DNA of 32,632 nucleotides from Iodobacter sp. BJB302. GTDB lineage: Bacteria; Pseudomonadota; Gammaproteobacteria; Burkholderiales; Chitinibacteraceae. A program made the translations under genes and the position numbers. A model generated the notes under the pieces. The model searched no databases. It worked only from the letters and a program-made list of their open reading frames with translations, and was not told the origin of the DNA. The stretch spans positions 1-32,632 of the forward strand of contig NZ_PDZG01000053.1 of assembly GCF_002735645.1 (NCBI RefSeq), read 5' to 3'. Shown in pieces: positions 17,747-26,287 of this stretch (position 1 is its first letter; every line of letters begins with the position of its first letter).

Positions 17747-18748
17747 ATGCGCCCTGATGATCTGCCCCGCAACCTGAGCAAAGGCCTTGCCGCGCTTTAC
17801 ACCCTGCATGGCGACGAAACCCTGCTAGTGCTCGAAGCCGCGCAGCAAATCAGAGATGCAGCAAGAGCTGCTGGCTATGCAGAGCGTGAAGTGCTCACCG
17901 TAGAGCCCGGTTTTGCATGGTCTGAGCTGGAAATGCAGGGCAATTCTTTTTCGCTCTTTTCAGATAAAAAACTCATCGAGCTGCGCATCACCACCGGCAA
18001 GCCCGGCATTGATGGCGGCAAGGCCATTGAAGCCTATTGCCAGCGCCTGCCGCCCGACACCATCACCTTAGTCACCTGCCCGCGGCTTGATAAAACCGGC
18101 CAGAACAGCAAGTGGTTTCAGGCTCTGGCGGCCAAAGGCGAAGTGCTTGAAGCAAAAAATATCGAACACCGCCAATTGCCCGAATGGATAGCCGGGCGGC
18201 TGGCACGCCAGCAGCAAAAACTCGCCCCCGAAGCACTGCAATTTTTAGCCGACCGGGTTGAAGGCAATTTACTGGCCGCCTTTCAGGAAATCCAAAAGCT
18301 GGCCCTGCTGCACCCTGAGGGTGAAATCAGCGTCAGCGATTTACAAGCCAGCGTTGCCAATGTGGCGCGCTACGATGTATTTCAGCTGGGCGCCGCCTTG
18401 CTCACAGGGGACGCCACCCGCTTTGCCCGTATGCTGGCAGGCCTGCGGGCCGAAGGGGAGGCCCCGCATTTAGTGCTGTGGTCGCTGGCGGAAGAAATAC
18501 GCACCCTGTACCGGCTGGGCCTTGGCAAACAACGCGGCACGCCCACCGCACAGTTATTTAAAGAATTACGTATCTGGGGCGAAAAACAAAAGCTGGTAGA
18601 GCCTGCGCTTGCCCGCGTCAAAGCCGCCCAGCTAAAAACCGCCCTCGCCCACGCCGCCCTCATCGATCAGATGAATAAGGGCATAGGCAAAGGCGAAGTG
18701 TGGGACGAGTTGATGATGATGTGCTTGCCGCTGTTAAGGAAGAAATAA
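17747..18748 (+). CDS. holA: DNA polymerase III subunit delta
   Basis: Delta subunit of the clamp-loader complex, which opens the sliding beta clamp during replication. The length of 333 residues is normal. Recognisable are the N-terminal block YTLHGDETLLVLEAAQQIR, the beta-interacting region around GNSFSLFSDKKLIELRITTGK (the LF/SLFS motif), the LVTCPRLDKTGQNSKWFQAL strand-turn, and the C-terminal collar helices (NVARYDVFQLGAALL...LVLWSLAEEIRTLYRL). AAGGA lies seven bases before the ATG. It directly follows lptE and is the last gene of the housekeeping cluster; a dispersed repeat follows it. Confidence 0.95.
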   Translation: MRPDDLPRNLSKGLAALYTLHGDETLLVLEAAQQIRDAARAAGYAEREVLTVEPGFAWSELEMQGNSFSLFSDKKLIELRITTGKPGIDGGKAIEAYCQRLPPDTITLVTCPRLDKTGQNSKWFQALAAKGEVLEAKNIEHRQLPEWIAGRLARQQQKLAPEALQFLADRVEGNLLAAFQEIQKLALLHPEGEISVSDLQASVANVARYDVFQLGAALLTGDATRFARMLAGLRAEGEAPHLVLWSLAEEIRTLYRLGLGKQRGTPTAQLFKELRIWGEKQKLVEPALARVKAAQLKTALAHAALIDQMNKGIGKGEVWDELMMMCLPLLRKK

Positions 18749-18832
18749 TATGGTAAGGGGACAAGCTGGCAGGAAGCCCTCTTTGGGGTTGCAATGTGCA
18801 TGCAAAAAATGTAAGCAATCACTACGCGCTCA

Positions 18833-19059
18833 GCATGGGGCTTTTATCATCCCCTGAAAACACGCCGAGCGAGGAACAAGCGGGGCGGGGTAGTCGTCAA
18901 TTCGTGTTTGAGCGAAGCGAGTTGACACAACGCCGCTGTCCGCAGCGAGGAGCTTTCGTGTTCTGGGGTTGTGGCTTGGCTTCGTTTCTTGGCCGCGCAA
19001 GAAAGGAAGGTCCAGCGGGACGCCCGCACCTAAATCAACTTGCCGAAGGCACTAAAAAA
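18833..19059 (+). repeat. Dispersed ~230-bp element, copy 4
   Basis: It has the same order of blocks as copies 1-3, but the middle part (GTAGTCGTCAATTCG, then GTTGACACAACGCCGC) is replaced or diverged. The main hairpin (CTTCGTTTCTTG/CAAGAAAGGAAG, loop GCCGCG) and the terminal TTGCC-GAA-GGCAC hairpin remain. It occupies most of the holA-rng gap. The rest of that gap is AT-rich, with three GAATTTTTT-like units near 19066-19088. Confidence 0.88.
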
Positions 19060-19159
19060 GAACTTTTTGAATTTTTTGAATTTTTTGCCTCAAATATTGA
19101 ACAACACCAAACGCCACCAAGACAGACCCATCCAAATATAAAAAAACAGGGCCCTTCCA

Positions 19160-20614
19160 ATGAAAGAACAAATCCTCGTCAACATCACCCCACAAGAAAC
19201 CCGCGTGGCCACCGTTGAAGATGGTGTGGTTCAGGATATTCATATAGAACGATCAGCCCACCGCGGCCTGGTTGGCAATATTTATTTGGGCGTGGTGAAA
19301 CGCGTCTTACCCGGCATGCAAAGCGCCTTTATTGAAATTGGCCTGGAGCGTGCCGCTTTTTTGCATATTGCCGATGTAATCGAGCAACGTCAGCATCCTA
19401 ACGAAGTGCAAAGAATCGAGCGCATCGTGCACGAAGGCCAGCCGGTGCTGGTGCAGGTAGCAAAAGATCCCATCGGCAGCAAAGGCGCACGGCTCTCCAC
19501 CCAGATCAGCATTGCAGGGCGCTTTTTAGTTTTTTTACCGCAAGAAAAACATATCGGCATCAGCCAGCGTATTGATAAAGATGTTGAACGCAGCCAGCTG
19601 AAAAAACGCCTGGAATTACTGCTGGCCGAATCAAAGCATCAGGGCTATATCATCCGCACCTCGGCCGAGCACGCCACCGATGAAGAGCTGACCGCCGATA
19701 TTCAGTACCTGGATAAAATCTGGGCCGATATCCAGCAAAAATCAGTCACCCTGCCCGCCAGATCACTGTTATTTCAGGATTTATCGCTGCAATTGCGTGT
19801 GCTGCGCGATATGGTCAACAGCGAAACCGAAGAAGTGCTGGTCGATTCGCGAGAAAATTTTGCCAAAATGAGCGAATTTGCCGGGGCTTTTGTCTCTGAT
19901 GTTTTGCCGCGGGTAAAGCATTACGCTGGCGAGCGGCCCCTGTTTGAATTGTTTGCGGTAGAGGCAGAAATCGAACACGCCATGGTGCGGCGGGTTGACC
20001 TTAAATTTGGCGGCTACCTGATTATCGATCAAACCGAAGCCATGACCACGGTGGATGTGAATACCGGCGGCTTTGTGGGCACCCGCTCTTTTGATGACAC
20101 TATTTTCAAAACCAACCTGGAAGCCACTCAGGTCATTGCCCGCCAGCTGCGCCTGCGCAATTTAGGCGGCATTATCATTGTTGATTTTATCGATATGGAT
20201 AATGAAGAGCACAAATCAGCCGTGATGGAAGAGCTGAAAAAAGCCATGAGCCGCGACCGCACCAAGGTTACTGTCAGCCCATTTACCAGCCTTGGCCTTG
20301 TAGAAATCACCCGTAAACGCACGCGCGAATCGCTTGCGCATGTGCTCTGCCAGACTTGCCCAACCTGCCAGGGGCGGGGTGAAATCAAAACAGCGCAAAC
20401 CATTTGCTACGAAATTCTGCGTGAAATCCTGCGCGAAGCCCGCCAGTTCAACGCCAAAGAATACCGAATTCTTGCATCGCAAAGCGTGATTGATATGTTT
20501 CTGGATGAAGAATCCGCCAATCTTGCCCAGCTGGCCGACTTTATTCAAAAGCCGATTTATTTGCAGGTAGAAAACGCCTATTCCCAGGAAATATTTGACG
20601 TGGTTTTGGTGTGA
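19160..20614 (+). CDS. rng: Ribonuclease G
   Basis: Endoribonuclease that matures the 5' end of 16S rRNA and takes part in mRNA decay. The 484 residues match RNase G length and lack the long C-terminal scaffold of RNase E. Features are an N-terminal S1 domain (about 35-125, NIYLGVVKRVLPGMQSAFIEIG), the catalytic site with Asp299 (TTVDVNTGGFVG) and Asp342 (IIIVDFIDM), and the zinc-link cysteines 400 and 403 (CPTC). It starts LVNITPQETRVA, as in the family. Its stop codon overlaps the GTG start of the next gene by four bases, so the downstream membrane protein is translationally coupled to it. Confidence 0.95.
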   Translation: MKEQILVNITPQETRVATVEDGVVQDIHIERSAHRGLVGNIYLGVVKRVLPGMQSAFIEIGLERAAFLHIADVIEQRQHPNEVQRIERIVHEGQPVLVQVAKDPIGSKGARLSTQISIAGRFLVFLPQEKHIGISQRIDKDVERSQLKKRLELLLAESKHQGYIIRTSAEHATDEELTADIQYLDKIWADIQQKSVTLPARSLLFQDLSLQLRVLRDMVNSETEEVLVDSRENFAKMSEFAGAFVSDVLPRVKHYAGERPLFELFAVEAEIEHAMVRRVDLKFGGYLIIDQTEAMTTVDVNTGGFVGTRSFDDTIFKTNLEATQVIARQLRLRNLGGIIIVDFIDMDNEEHKSAVMEELKKAMSRDRTKVTVSPFTSLGLVEITRKRTRESLAHVLCQTCPTCQGRGEIKTAQTICYEILREILREARQFNAKEYRILASQSVIDMFLDEESANLAQLADFIQKPIYLQVENAYSQEIFDVVLV

Positions 20615-22209
20615 GTAAAACCCAGGCCAATTGGGGCTGGATCATTCCCGCATTGATCGGGGCCACTATGTTTTTTATTCTTTTTGGAAAAAACATTCTG
20701 GCTCCGGCCAATACTGAATGGTTATTACAGGGAGATCCTGCACAAAGCTATCTTGGATGGCTTTTTTTTCGCCAGGATAATACCTGGCACTGGCCTTTGG
20801 GCTTAAATCCACAATACGGCGGGGTGATTTCCAGCTCTGTTGTATTTACCGATTCAATTCCGCTATTTGCTCTTTTTTTTAAATTATTATCCCCGCGGCT
20901 TAGCGAGCATTTCCAATACCATGGGATATGGATACTGCTTTGCTTTATTTTGCAGGGCGCACTCGCATGGCAATGCGCCAAATACACCACCCAATCATTT
21001 TATTACTGTCTTGCCAGCAGTCTTTTACTCTTAGCCAGTGCCCCCATGATGGCAAGAATAGGCGGGGTTGGGCACTTTGCCCTCTCTGCTCACTGGTTAA
21101 TTCTGGGTGGATTCTGGGCTTATCTCAGCAAACAAAACAGGCTCTGGTATCTCTTTCTGGGGCTGGCAGCACTGATTCACGCCTATTTACTGGCCATGCT
21201 GTTACCCGTATGGCTGGCTTCTTTATGGGCCAATCCCCGGCACAGATATCAATCGCTGATATTTATGCCAATTTATATTTATGCCCTTTTATACAGCAGC
21301 GGCTATTTTTGTATCGCTGGCGGGCTGTCTGGCACAGGGCAAATATACTATAGCGCCAATCTGCTTTCTGTTATTGATTCAAAAAACTGGGGCCTATTAC
21401 ACAAGCTGCCCTCTGCCTGGCCAGAGCAAAATGATGCAATGAATTATATGGGCACAGGTGCACTTTTTATCTGTATCAATCTTATTTTAAACAGCCTTGC
21501 CAGATTAATAAGACCCACACAGAATCATTCTGAACCCGACGATATTCAATGGTGGCCACTCGCAACAGCCTGCAGCCTGCTGGCCCTCTATGCCCTCAGC
21601 CCGCTGATTACCCTGGGCTCTTATCATTTAATTGAAATAAATTTGCCCGCAGCAATATCCGCTTTAACCGGGGTTTTCAGAGCGGTTGGCCGCTTTACCT
21701 GGCCCCTGAGTTATTTACTGATTCTGCTCAGCACCGTATTACTATTAAAAAGATTTAGCCCGCGGCAGAGCGCTTTTATCTTAAGCCTCGCCTTATTATT
21801 ACAATTTGCGGATATTTATTGCACCATTGCCACACTAAAACAGGAAGGCATTCCCTCAGGCCTGAGCCGCCCCTCGCCATTAAAATCGCCATTCTGGCAA
21901 ATGCCCCCACAAGGGCTCAATGCACTTAAAATTTATCCGCTGCAACATGCAGACCCGGATTATATTCATCTTGCCAATTGGGCTGCGCTGCATAAAATGA
22001 GCATTAACACAGCTTATTTTGCCCGCCATGACGCATCCAGAATACAGCCTGAAAATGAAACTGTATTAAAGGCGCTAAAAGACGGCAGCATAGACAATAA
22101 AACATTGTTTATTATAAAAGACAATGCTTTAATTGAATCACTAAACAATAAAAACTATTTAATACAGCAAGAAGATCATTTTACCCTGCTCAGAAAAAGA
22201 CCTGAATAA
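20611..22209 (+). CDS. DUF6311-like polytopic membrane protein, putative glycosyltransferase
   Basis: Integral inner-membrane protein of 532 residues with about eleven hydrophobic segments and a soluble C-terminal tail (about 420-532). The N-terminal loop GDPAQSYLGWLFFRQD...GLNPQYGG...SSVVFTDSIPLFALFF is what I remember of the DUF6311 family, thought to be GT-C-fold glycosyltransferases that use lipid-linked sugars. The acidic residues in the first periplasmic loop (GDP, TDS) fit a GT-C active site, but catalysis is inferred. The start is GTG, overlapping the rng stop codon. Its neighbours, a second GT-C-like protein and a gtrB-gtrA pair, suggest work on a surface polysaccharide. The gene is richer in A+T than rng, as is common for surface-glycan genes. 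Confidence 0.7.
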   Translation: MSKTQANWGWIIPALIGATMFFILFGKNILAPANTEWLLQGDPAQSYLGWLFFRQDNTWHWPLGLNPQYGGVISSSVVFTDSIPLFALFFKLLSPRLSEHFQYHGIWILLCFILQGALAWQCAKYTTQSFYYCLASSLLLLASAPMMARIGGVGHFALSAHWLILGGFWAYLSKQNRLWYLFLGLAALIHAYLLAMLLPVWLASLWANPRHRYQSLIFMPIYIYALLYSSGYFCIAGGLSGTGQIYYSANLLSVIDSKNWGLLHKLPSAWPEQNDAMNYMGTGALFICINLILNSLARLIRPTQNHSEPDDIQWWPLATACSLLALYALSPLITLGSYHLIEINLPAAISALTGVFRAVGRFTWPLSYLLILLSTVLLLKRFSPRQSAFILSLALLLQFADIYCTIATLKQEGIPSGLSRPSPLKSPFWQMPPQGLNALKIYPLQHADPDYIHLANWAALHKMSINTAYFARHDASRIQPENETVLKALKDGSIDNKTLFIIKDNALIESLNNKNYLIQQEDHFTLLRKRPE

Positions 22210-22374
22210 AACCCAGTGTGATCCGCGCTTAAGGAAAGCACGGCTTTCTAATTTGCGCGGTTAAAATATTCCGGTTTTTTTCAAGTGGCACATCTTTAAA
22301 CAGAAAACTTTTTATATAGTAAATACCTGCTTCAGATATGCTTATTGCTGGTGTATATCAGCTGAGGGTCTTTC

Positions 22375-23889
22375 ATGAAACAATGTTTTATTGTACCCGG
22401 GCAATTACTCGCCGTGATCGGCCTGTGGGCTGTGGCTTATTTATTGCTTTATGGCCAGATACAAAAACAAGTTGATACGCACGAAGGAATACCATACCCC
22501 ACATTCAGCTGGGCGGCCCCGCAGATTTTATTCAAGCAGTCGCAATCAATCCAGTCACTCAGCCTGCAAGGCTATATTCCCGGCGCGCAAACATTAAGCA
22601 TTTTATGCAATCAAGAGCCACTGCAATCCCAATTATTCAGACAGGGCTATTTCACGCTCAGCCATCGTTTTAAAAATAGCTGCCCGGATGGCCAATTATC
22701 CATTCAATCCAGCTACTCACAAATCCCTGCCAATAAAACCGGCTCACAGGACCACCGCGTACTTTCCTACCAATTAGGCTTAGCGCAAATTAACGGCAAA
22801 GATATTTCATTAGCCACATTGATTAAAACAAGCAACGGGCTGTATGGGCTGGAAGAAAACTTCAGCAGAATCAGCACCACAGAAATATTAAGCCGCAGCC
22901 ACGATGCAGGCTGGTATCACAAAATAGCCAGTAAAGATTATGCTTTTAATGGCGACAGAACCATTCAGCAAACCGTAGCATGGCCTTTTCTTTATCCCTA
23001 TTCTGTTAAAGCTCTTCATGCCATTAGCGGGCTGGATATAGATAAAAGCATGCTGCGCTTTAATCTGATCTGCTCGCTGCTGGCAATGCTCAGCTTGTTT
23101 TACCTTGGCAAACTATTAAAACTAAATACCAGCAGCGCCTTATTAGCCCCCGCATGGTTTGCATTTAACCCTTTTTCTTTCTTTGTTTTTGGCGGGTTTT
23201 CCGAATCGCTGTTTATGCTGCTCTTTTCTGCCGCATTAATTTTAACCATTAAAGAAAAATGGATCAGCGCGGCCCTCATGATCAGCGCCATGACGGCATC
23301 CCGATTTATAGGGGGGATTGCTATCCTTTTACTAATGCTCTATTGGCTTTCAATCAATTATCAAAGCCAGGGCATCAAAAAAAGCAGCATCATGATCATT
23401 AAAATGGGGCTGATTTCAACGCTGGGTATTTTGCTGGATATGGCAGTAAAAGCCCATGCCACGGGCGAACCTTTAGCGGCCTTTCTGGTTCGCTCGGCAT
23501 GGAAAATATCGCCTTTGCAATTAGCCACACGTATCTTTGATTTAAGGCTGATTCAATCTGCAGAGTATTTACCCGTTCTGCTGTTAGCGCTGGGGCTGAT
23601 GATCTATGCCATTTATATTTGTATATTGTGCATAAAAAATCATGCGCATAAAGCGGCGCTGATTGCGGGCAGCGGCGCATTAATACTTGGCACCACACTT
23701 TTAATGAATCCGGAAATCCATTCAGCCGGTCGCTATTCACTTTCACTGGCGCCATGCATTATTGGCATACTGAGTTATGATCGTTTAAAGCAGCAATCCA
23801 CGGTACTTATTGCTTTAAGCTGCACAATCGGTGCGGCATTTTCCGGCCTGATTATCAGCAATATCTATTCAGGCCTCGCCCCGTTTTAG
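22375..23889 (+). CDS. PIG-V-like GT-C membrane glycosyltransferase
   Basis: A 504-residue membrane protein. After a first membrane helix (about 10-28) comes a roughly 140-residue soluble segment with beta-like character and several Cys (SILCNQEP, KNSCPDGQ). This is followed by the motif HDAGWYHKIASKDYAF (176-191) and WPFLYPY (203-209). The latter pair resembles the catalytic first loop of PIG-V-type mannosyltransferases (W-D-x-x-W-Y, then F-P-L-Y-P), with H-D replacing W-D. About nine more membrane segments follow. Substrate unknown, probably a polyprenyl-phosphate sugar made by a GtrB-type enzyme. GAGGG precedes the ATG at good distance. The 165-base gap before it suggests its own promoter. 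It converges with gtrA, eleven bases between the stops. Confidence 0.7.
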   Translation: MKQCFIVPGQLLAVIGLWAVAYLLLYGQIQKQVDTHEGIPYPTFSWAAPQILFKQSQSIQSLSLQGYIPGAQTLSILCNQEPLQSQLFRQGYFTLSHRFKNSCPDGQLSIQSSYSQIPANKTGSQDHRVLSYQLGLAQINGKDISLATLIKTSNGLYGLEENFSRISTTEILSRSHDAGWYHKIASKDYAFNGDRTIQQTVAWPFLYPYSVKALHAISGLDIDKSMLRFNLICSLLAMLSLFYLGKLLKLNTSSALLAPAWFAFNPFSFFVFGGFSESLFMLLFSAALILTIKEKWISAALMISAMTASRFIGGIAILLLMLYWLSINYQSQGIKKSSIMIIKMGLISTLGILLDMAVKAHATGEPLAAFLVRSAWKISPLQLATRIFDLRLIQSAEYLPVLLLALGLMIYAIYICILCIKNHAHKAALIAGSGALILGTTLLMNPEIHSAGRYSLSLAPCIIGILSYDRLKQQSTVLIALSCTIGAAFSGLIISNIYSGLAPF

Positions 23890-23900
23890 CCCAAATACAG

Positions 23901-24305
23901 CTATTTATTTTTTTGAAATACCCATATACGGCTGCCAAAATAACTCAGCAGGGGCACCAGCAGCAGGGAAAAAAACAAGGCCATGGCTTCATTAAACAAA
24001 GCTATTTTTAATAAAAAAGTCAGCAAAATATTATTCGCCAGAAACCCCATGCTTGCGAGCAAAAAAGACTTTGCCAGCGTACTAGGGTGCCAGGAAGCCA
24101 TCGCAAATGTCCAATAATTATGCCCAATATATGACAAAACAAAAGCGCCCAAAAAAGCGCACAAATTTGCCAGATAGACATTCACTCCCGCGTAAAGCAG
24201 TATAAAAGCAATCAATAAATGCAGGCCGGTGGCCGCCAGGCCAACAATTCCAAATTTCATTAATTGCTTAATACTTTGCAGCCATTTTGTAAAAAATATA
24301 TTCAT
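23901..24305 (-). CDS. gtrA: GtrA-family membrane protein
   Basis: Small inner-membrane protein of 134 residues with four hydrophobic helices (about 15-35, 42-62, 78-98, 103-125) and the family block KFGIVGLAATGLHLL, then FLGAFVLSYIGHNYWTF. GtrA proteins are believed to flip polyprenyl-phosphate-linked sugars across the inner membrane. The gene starts 12 bases after the gtrB stop codon, so the two are one transcript and probably act together. No strong ribosome binding site precedes the ATG, which suggests coupling to gtrB translation. Function is by family and context only. Confidence 0.88.
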   Translation of the reverse strand: MNIFFTKWLQSIKQLMKFGIVGLAATGLHLLIAFILLYAGVNVYLANLCAFLGAFVLSYIGHNYWTFAMASWHPSTLAKSFLLASMGFLANNILLTFLLKIALFNEAMALFFSLLLVPLLSYFGSRIWVFQKNK

Positions 24306-24317
24306 TATTCATATTTA

Positions 24318-25292
24318 TTAAGAAGATGCGGCATCAAACGCTCTGGGGTGATTGATATATTCACCCTTTAAGCGGGGAAGATAGAGCTTTCTCACAATAT
24401 AGGGCGGGCGTCGTTTTGACTCGACATAGGCCCTGCCTAAATATTCCCCCATAATACCAAGGCCAATCAGCTGCAAACCAGAGAAAAACAAAAAAAGAGT
24501 AATTAAAGAGGCATAGCCAGGCACATCAATCCCATAAACGATGGTGCGAACTACAATATAAAGCGCGTAGATAAACGACACCGATGCCACCATAAACCCT
24601 AAATAGCTCCAGATTCGCAGCGGCGTAATAGAAAGCGATGTAATACCCTCTATGGCTAAATTCCAGAGTTTCCAGAGATTAAATTTACTGCTGCCAGAGT
24701 TTCTTTCGGCTCTTTTATAATTAAGCGTTGTGGTTTTAAAGCCAACCCAGGCAAAAATCCCCTTCATAAAACGCCTGCTTTCCGGCAAAGACATCACCGT
24801 ATCCACCACCAATCTGTCCATTAAGCGATAATCACCGACATTATCCGGCACATTCACCTCAGACATTTTATTAATGGCCTTATAAAACCAGCGGGCGCTG
24901 AGCCGCTTTGCCACGCTATCGCTTGATCTGTCGCTGCGTCTTGCTAAAACAACCTCGTAGCCTTCTTCCCATTTACTGATCATCGGTGCAATCAGCTCTG
25001 GCGGGTCCTGCAAATCTGCATCCATAGGGATAATTGCATCGCCGCTTGCATGAGCAAGCCCGGCAGTCAGCGCGGCCTCTTTACCAAAATTACGCGATAA
25101 ATCCACCACCAGCAGTTCAGGCATCAGTTTTTGCTGCTCCAGCAAAATAGCCAGTGTTTTATCCGTACTGCCATCATTCACAGCCACAATCTCCCATGGG
25201 CGGGCCAGGCTGCGCAGCGTATCCGAGATTGTTGCCAAAGTATGCAACAGCCCCTCTTCCTCATTAAAAAACGGGATCACGATTGAAATCAC
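24318..25292 (-). CDS. gtrB: Family 2 glycosyltransferase, GtrB/DPM1-like
   Basis: Transfers a sugar from a nucleotide donor to undecaprenyl phosphate on the cytoplasmic face. The 324 residues start MISIVIPFFNEEEG, a classical GT2 opening. NDGSTD (39-44) and the metal-binding DADLQDPPE (91-99) are conserved, followed by GDYRLMDR and the SSKFNLWKLWNLA helix. Two C-terminal membrane segments (about 225-285) and the GEYLGRAYVESKRRP tail place it in the GtrB/ArnC group. The start is set to GTG 25292, because GGGG lies six bases before it and the protein then begins at the GT2 strand; the upstream TTG extension is unlikely. It forms an operon with gtrA and is divergent from the secretion operon. 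Confidence 0.9.
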   Translation of the reverse strand: MISIVIPFFNEEEGLLHTLATISDTLRSLARPWEIVAVNDGSTDKTLAILLEQQKLMPELLVVDLSRNFGKEAALTAGLAHASGDAIIPMDADLQDPPELIAPMISKWEEGYEVVLARRSDRSSDSVAKRLSARWFYKAINKMSEVNVPDNVGDYRLMDRLVVDTVMSLPESRRFMKGIFAWVGFKTTTLNYKRAERNSGSSKFNLWKLWNLAIEGITSLSITPLRIWSYLGFMVASVSFIYALYIVVRTIVYGIDVPGYASLITLFLFFSGLQLIGLGIMGEYLGRAYVESKRRPPYIVRKLYLPRLKGEYINHPRAFDAASS

Positions 25293-25538
25293 AAACCACC
25301 CCTTTACCCTATTGAAGAGCAATATTTTTTAAGTAAACAAAGGATACGCACGCATTTTTGCAGACGGAAATACAAAACAGGCAGCAGCTAGATTACTGAA
25401 AGGATAGAAGAAAGCAAGAATACCGAAAGATCTAGGCCGCTTTGTGTAGCTTTGTGGACAAACACATGTTTGTCTTTCATTGGTGATCTTCACACAAAAG
25501 CCAGCCTCGTGGTGCTTAAAAACAAGGCCAGGCAAGGC
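25293..25538. other. Intergenic stretch upstream of gtrB
   Basis: This is part of the 359-base divergent region between gtrB and the TnpB-like gene. A weak palindrome (AACACATGTTTGTC) lies near 25460. No gene is supported; a minus-strand frame at 25329-25535 has odd composition and no ribosome binding site. Confidence 0.5.
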
Positions 25539-25568
25539 TTGAGCTAAGGGAGCAGTACTTTGTATTAA
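25539..25568 (+). promoter_or_regulatory. Possible sigma-70 promoter of the secretion operon
   Basis: TTGAGC and TATTAA are separated by 18 bases. Each matches four of six consensus positions. It lies about 85 bases before the first gene of the operon, leaving a leader that contains direct repeats. Confidence 0.35.
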
Positions 25569-25609
25569 AAATATGCCATTTGTCTTTTCCGACGAACGTA
25601 GGGAAAAAC

Positions 25610-25632
25610 TTCATATAGGCATTTCATATAGG
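25610..25632 (+). repeat. Direct repeat TTCATATAGG in the operon leader
   Basis: TTCATATAGG occurs twice, separated by CAT (13-base period). The second copy runs into GGAG, which stands rather far (17 bases) from the first start codon. The placement suggests an operator or an RNA-level control site. Confidence 0.6.
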
Positions 25633-25651
25633 AGAAAACTTTCCTAGATTG

Positions 25652-26266
25652 ATGATTATGCCCAGCACATACTCTGTCCCTATTCTTACAAACGACGCAC
25701 AGCGCCTCAGATTACAGGCACTGCAGGCAGAGTTTTGTAATGCGTGCAATTTAGTCGCGCCGATCTCGCAGCAACACCGCTGCTGGCATCGCGTTACGCT
25801 GCACCATCTGGCCTACAGAGTGCTGCGTGAACAACACCCTGATTTAGGCGCGCAAATGGCTTGCAATGCAATTTATGCCGTATGCCGTGCCTATCGCACC
25901 CTGTATGAACATCCGCAAAGTAAATGGAAAAACCTTCCTGCCGAATCCCCCCTGCCTAATTTGCTTTTTTTGGCCTCGGCTCCGGTTTATTTCGACCGCC
26001 ATACCTTAAGCATTAAAGACAATATTTTATCGATGTTTACTTTAGAAGGACGCTTGAGATTTCAGCTGCAATTACCCGCCGAAGTGATCGAGCGTTTTGC
26101 TTCCCATCGCTTAAGAGAAATCGTTTTAACGCAAATTGATCTACAATATGTGCTGAATTTTATTTTTCTGGATATTGATGAAGAATCCCAATCCAGCACC
26201 GATGATGAATGGCCAGAGTATTTAGTAACCTTAGAATTCCCTCAGACTAATACAGAAAACGTGTAA
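25652..26266 (+). CDS. TnpB-like N-terminal domain protein without nuclease half
   Basis: This 204-residue protein resembles only the first half of the transposon-encoded RNA-guided nuclease TnpB (IS605/IS1341 group). Visible matches in order: FCNACNLVA (28-36), like the FNxACNYIS start; LHHLAYRVLRE (50-60), like LHKLVYxxLRE; AQMACNAIYAVCRAYR (67-82), like the AQMAIRAIxKVxxAYK helix; and VYFDRHTLSI then TLEGRLRFQL (112-139), like YDxRxLS then TLxGRxxxPF. In TnpB this region (WED and REC) holds the guide RNA and reads the target-adjacent motif. The RuvC nuclease and zinc ribbon are absent. An acidic tail (DIDEESQSSTDDEWPE) ends the protein, and 21 bases later the ABC transporter begins, so no leftover of the missing half exists. 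The start could also be ATG 25658. The frame is intact, suggesting a kept, domesticated protein. The homology is judged by eye only. Confidence 0.6.
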   Translation: MIMPSTYSVPILTNDAQRLRLQALQAEFCNACNLVAPISQQHRCWHRVTLHHLAYRVLREQHPDLGAQMACNAIYAVCRAYRTLYEHPQSKWKNLPAESPLPNLLFLASAPVYFDRHTLSIKDNILSMFTLEGRLRFQLQLPAEVIERFASHRLREIVLTQIDLQYVLNFIFLDIDEESQSSTDDEWPEYLVTLEFPQTNTENV

Positions 26267-26287
26267 CCTTTTTTAAAAGGAAATAAC

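Noticed and set aside
18796-19218. A 140-residue frame between holA and rng
   Set aside because: It is made of repeat copy 4 plus AT-rich sequence and runs into the rng gene in another frame.
25329-25535. A 68-residue minus-strand frame upstream of gtrB
   Set aside because: No ribosome binding site and no recognisable domain. It lies in a divergent regulatory region.
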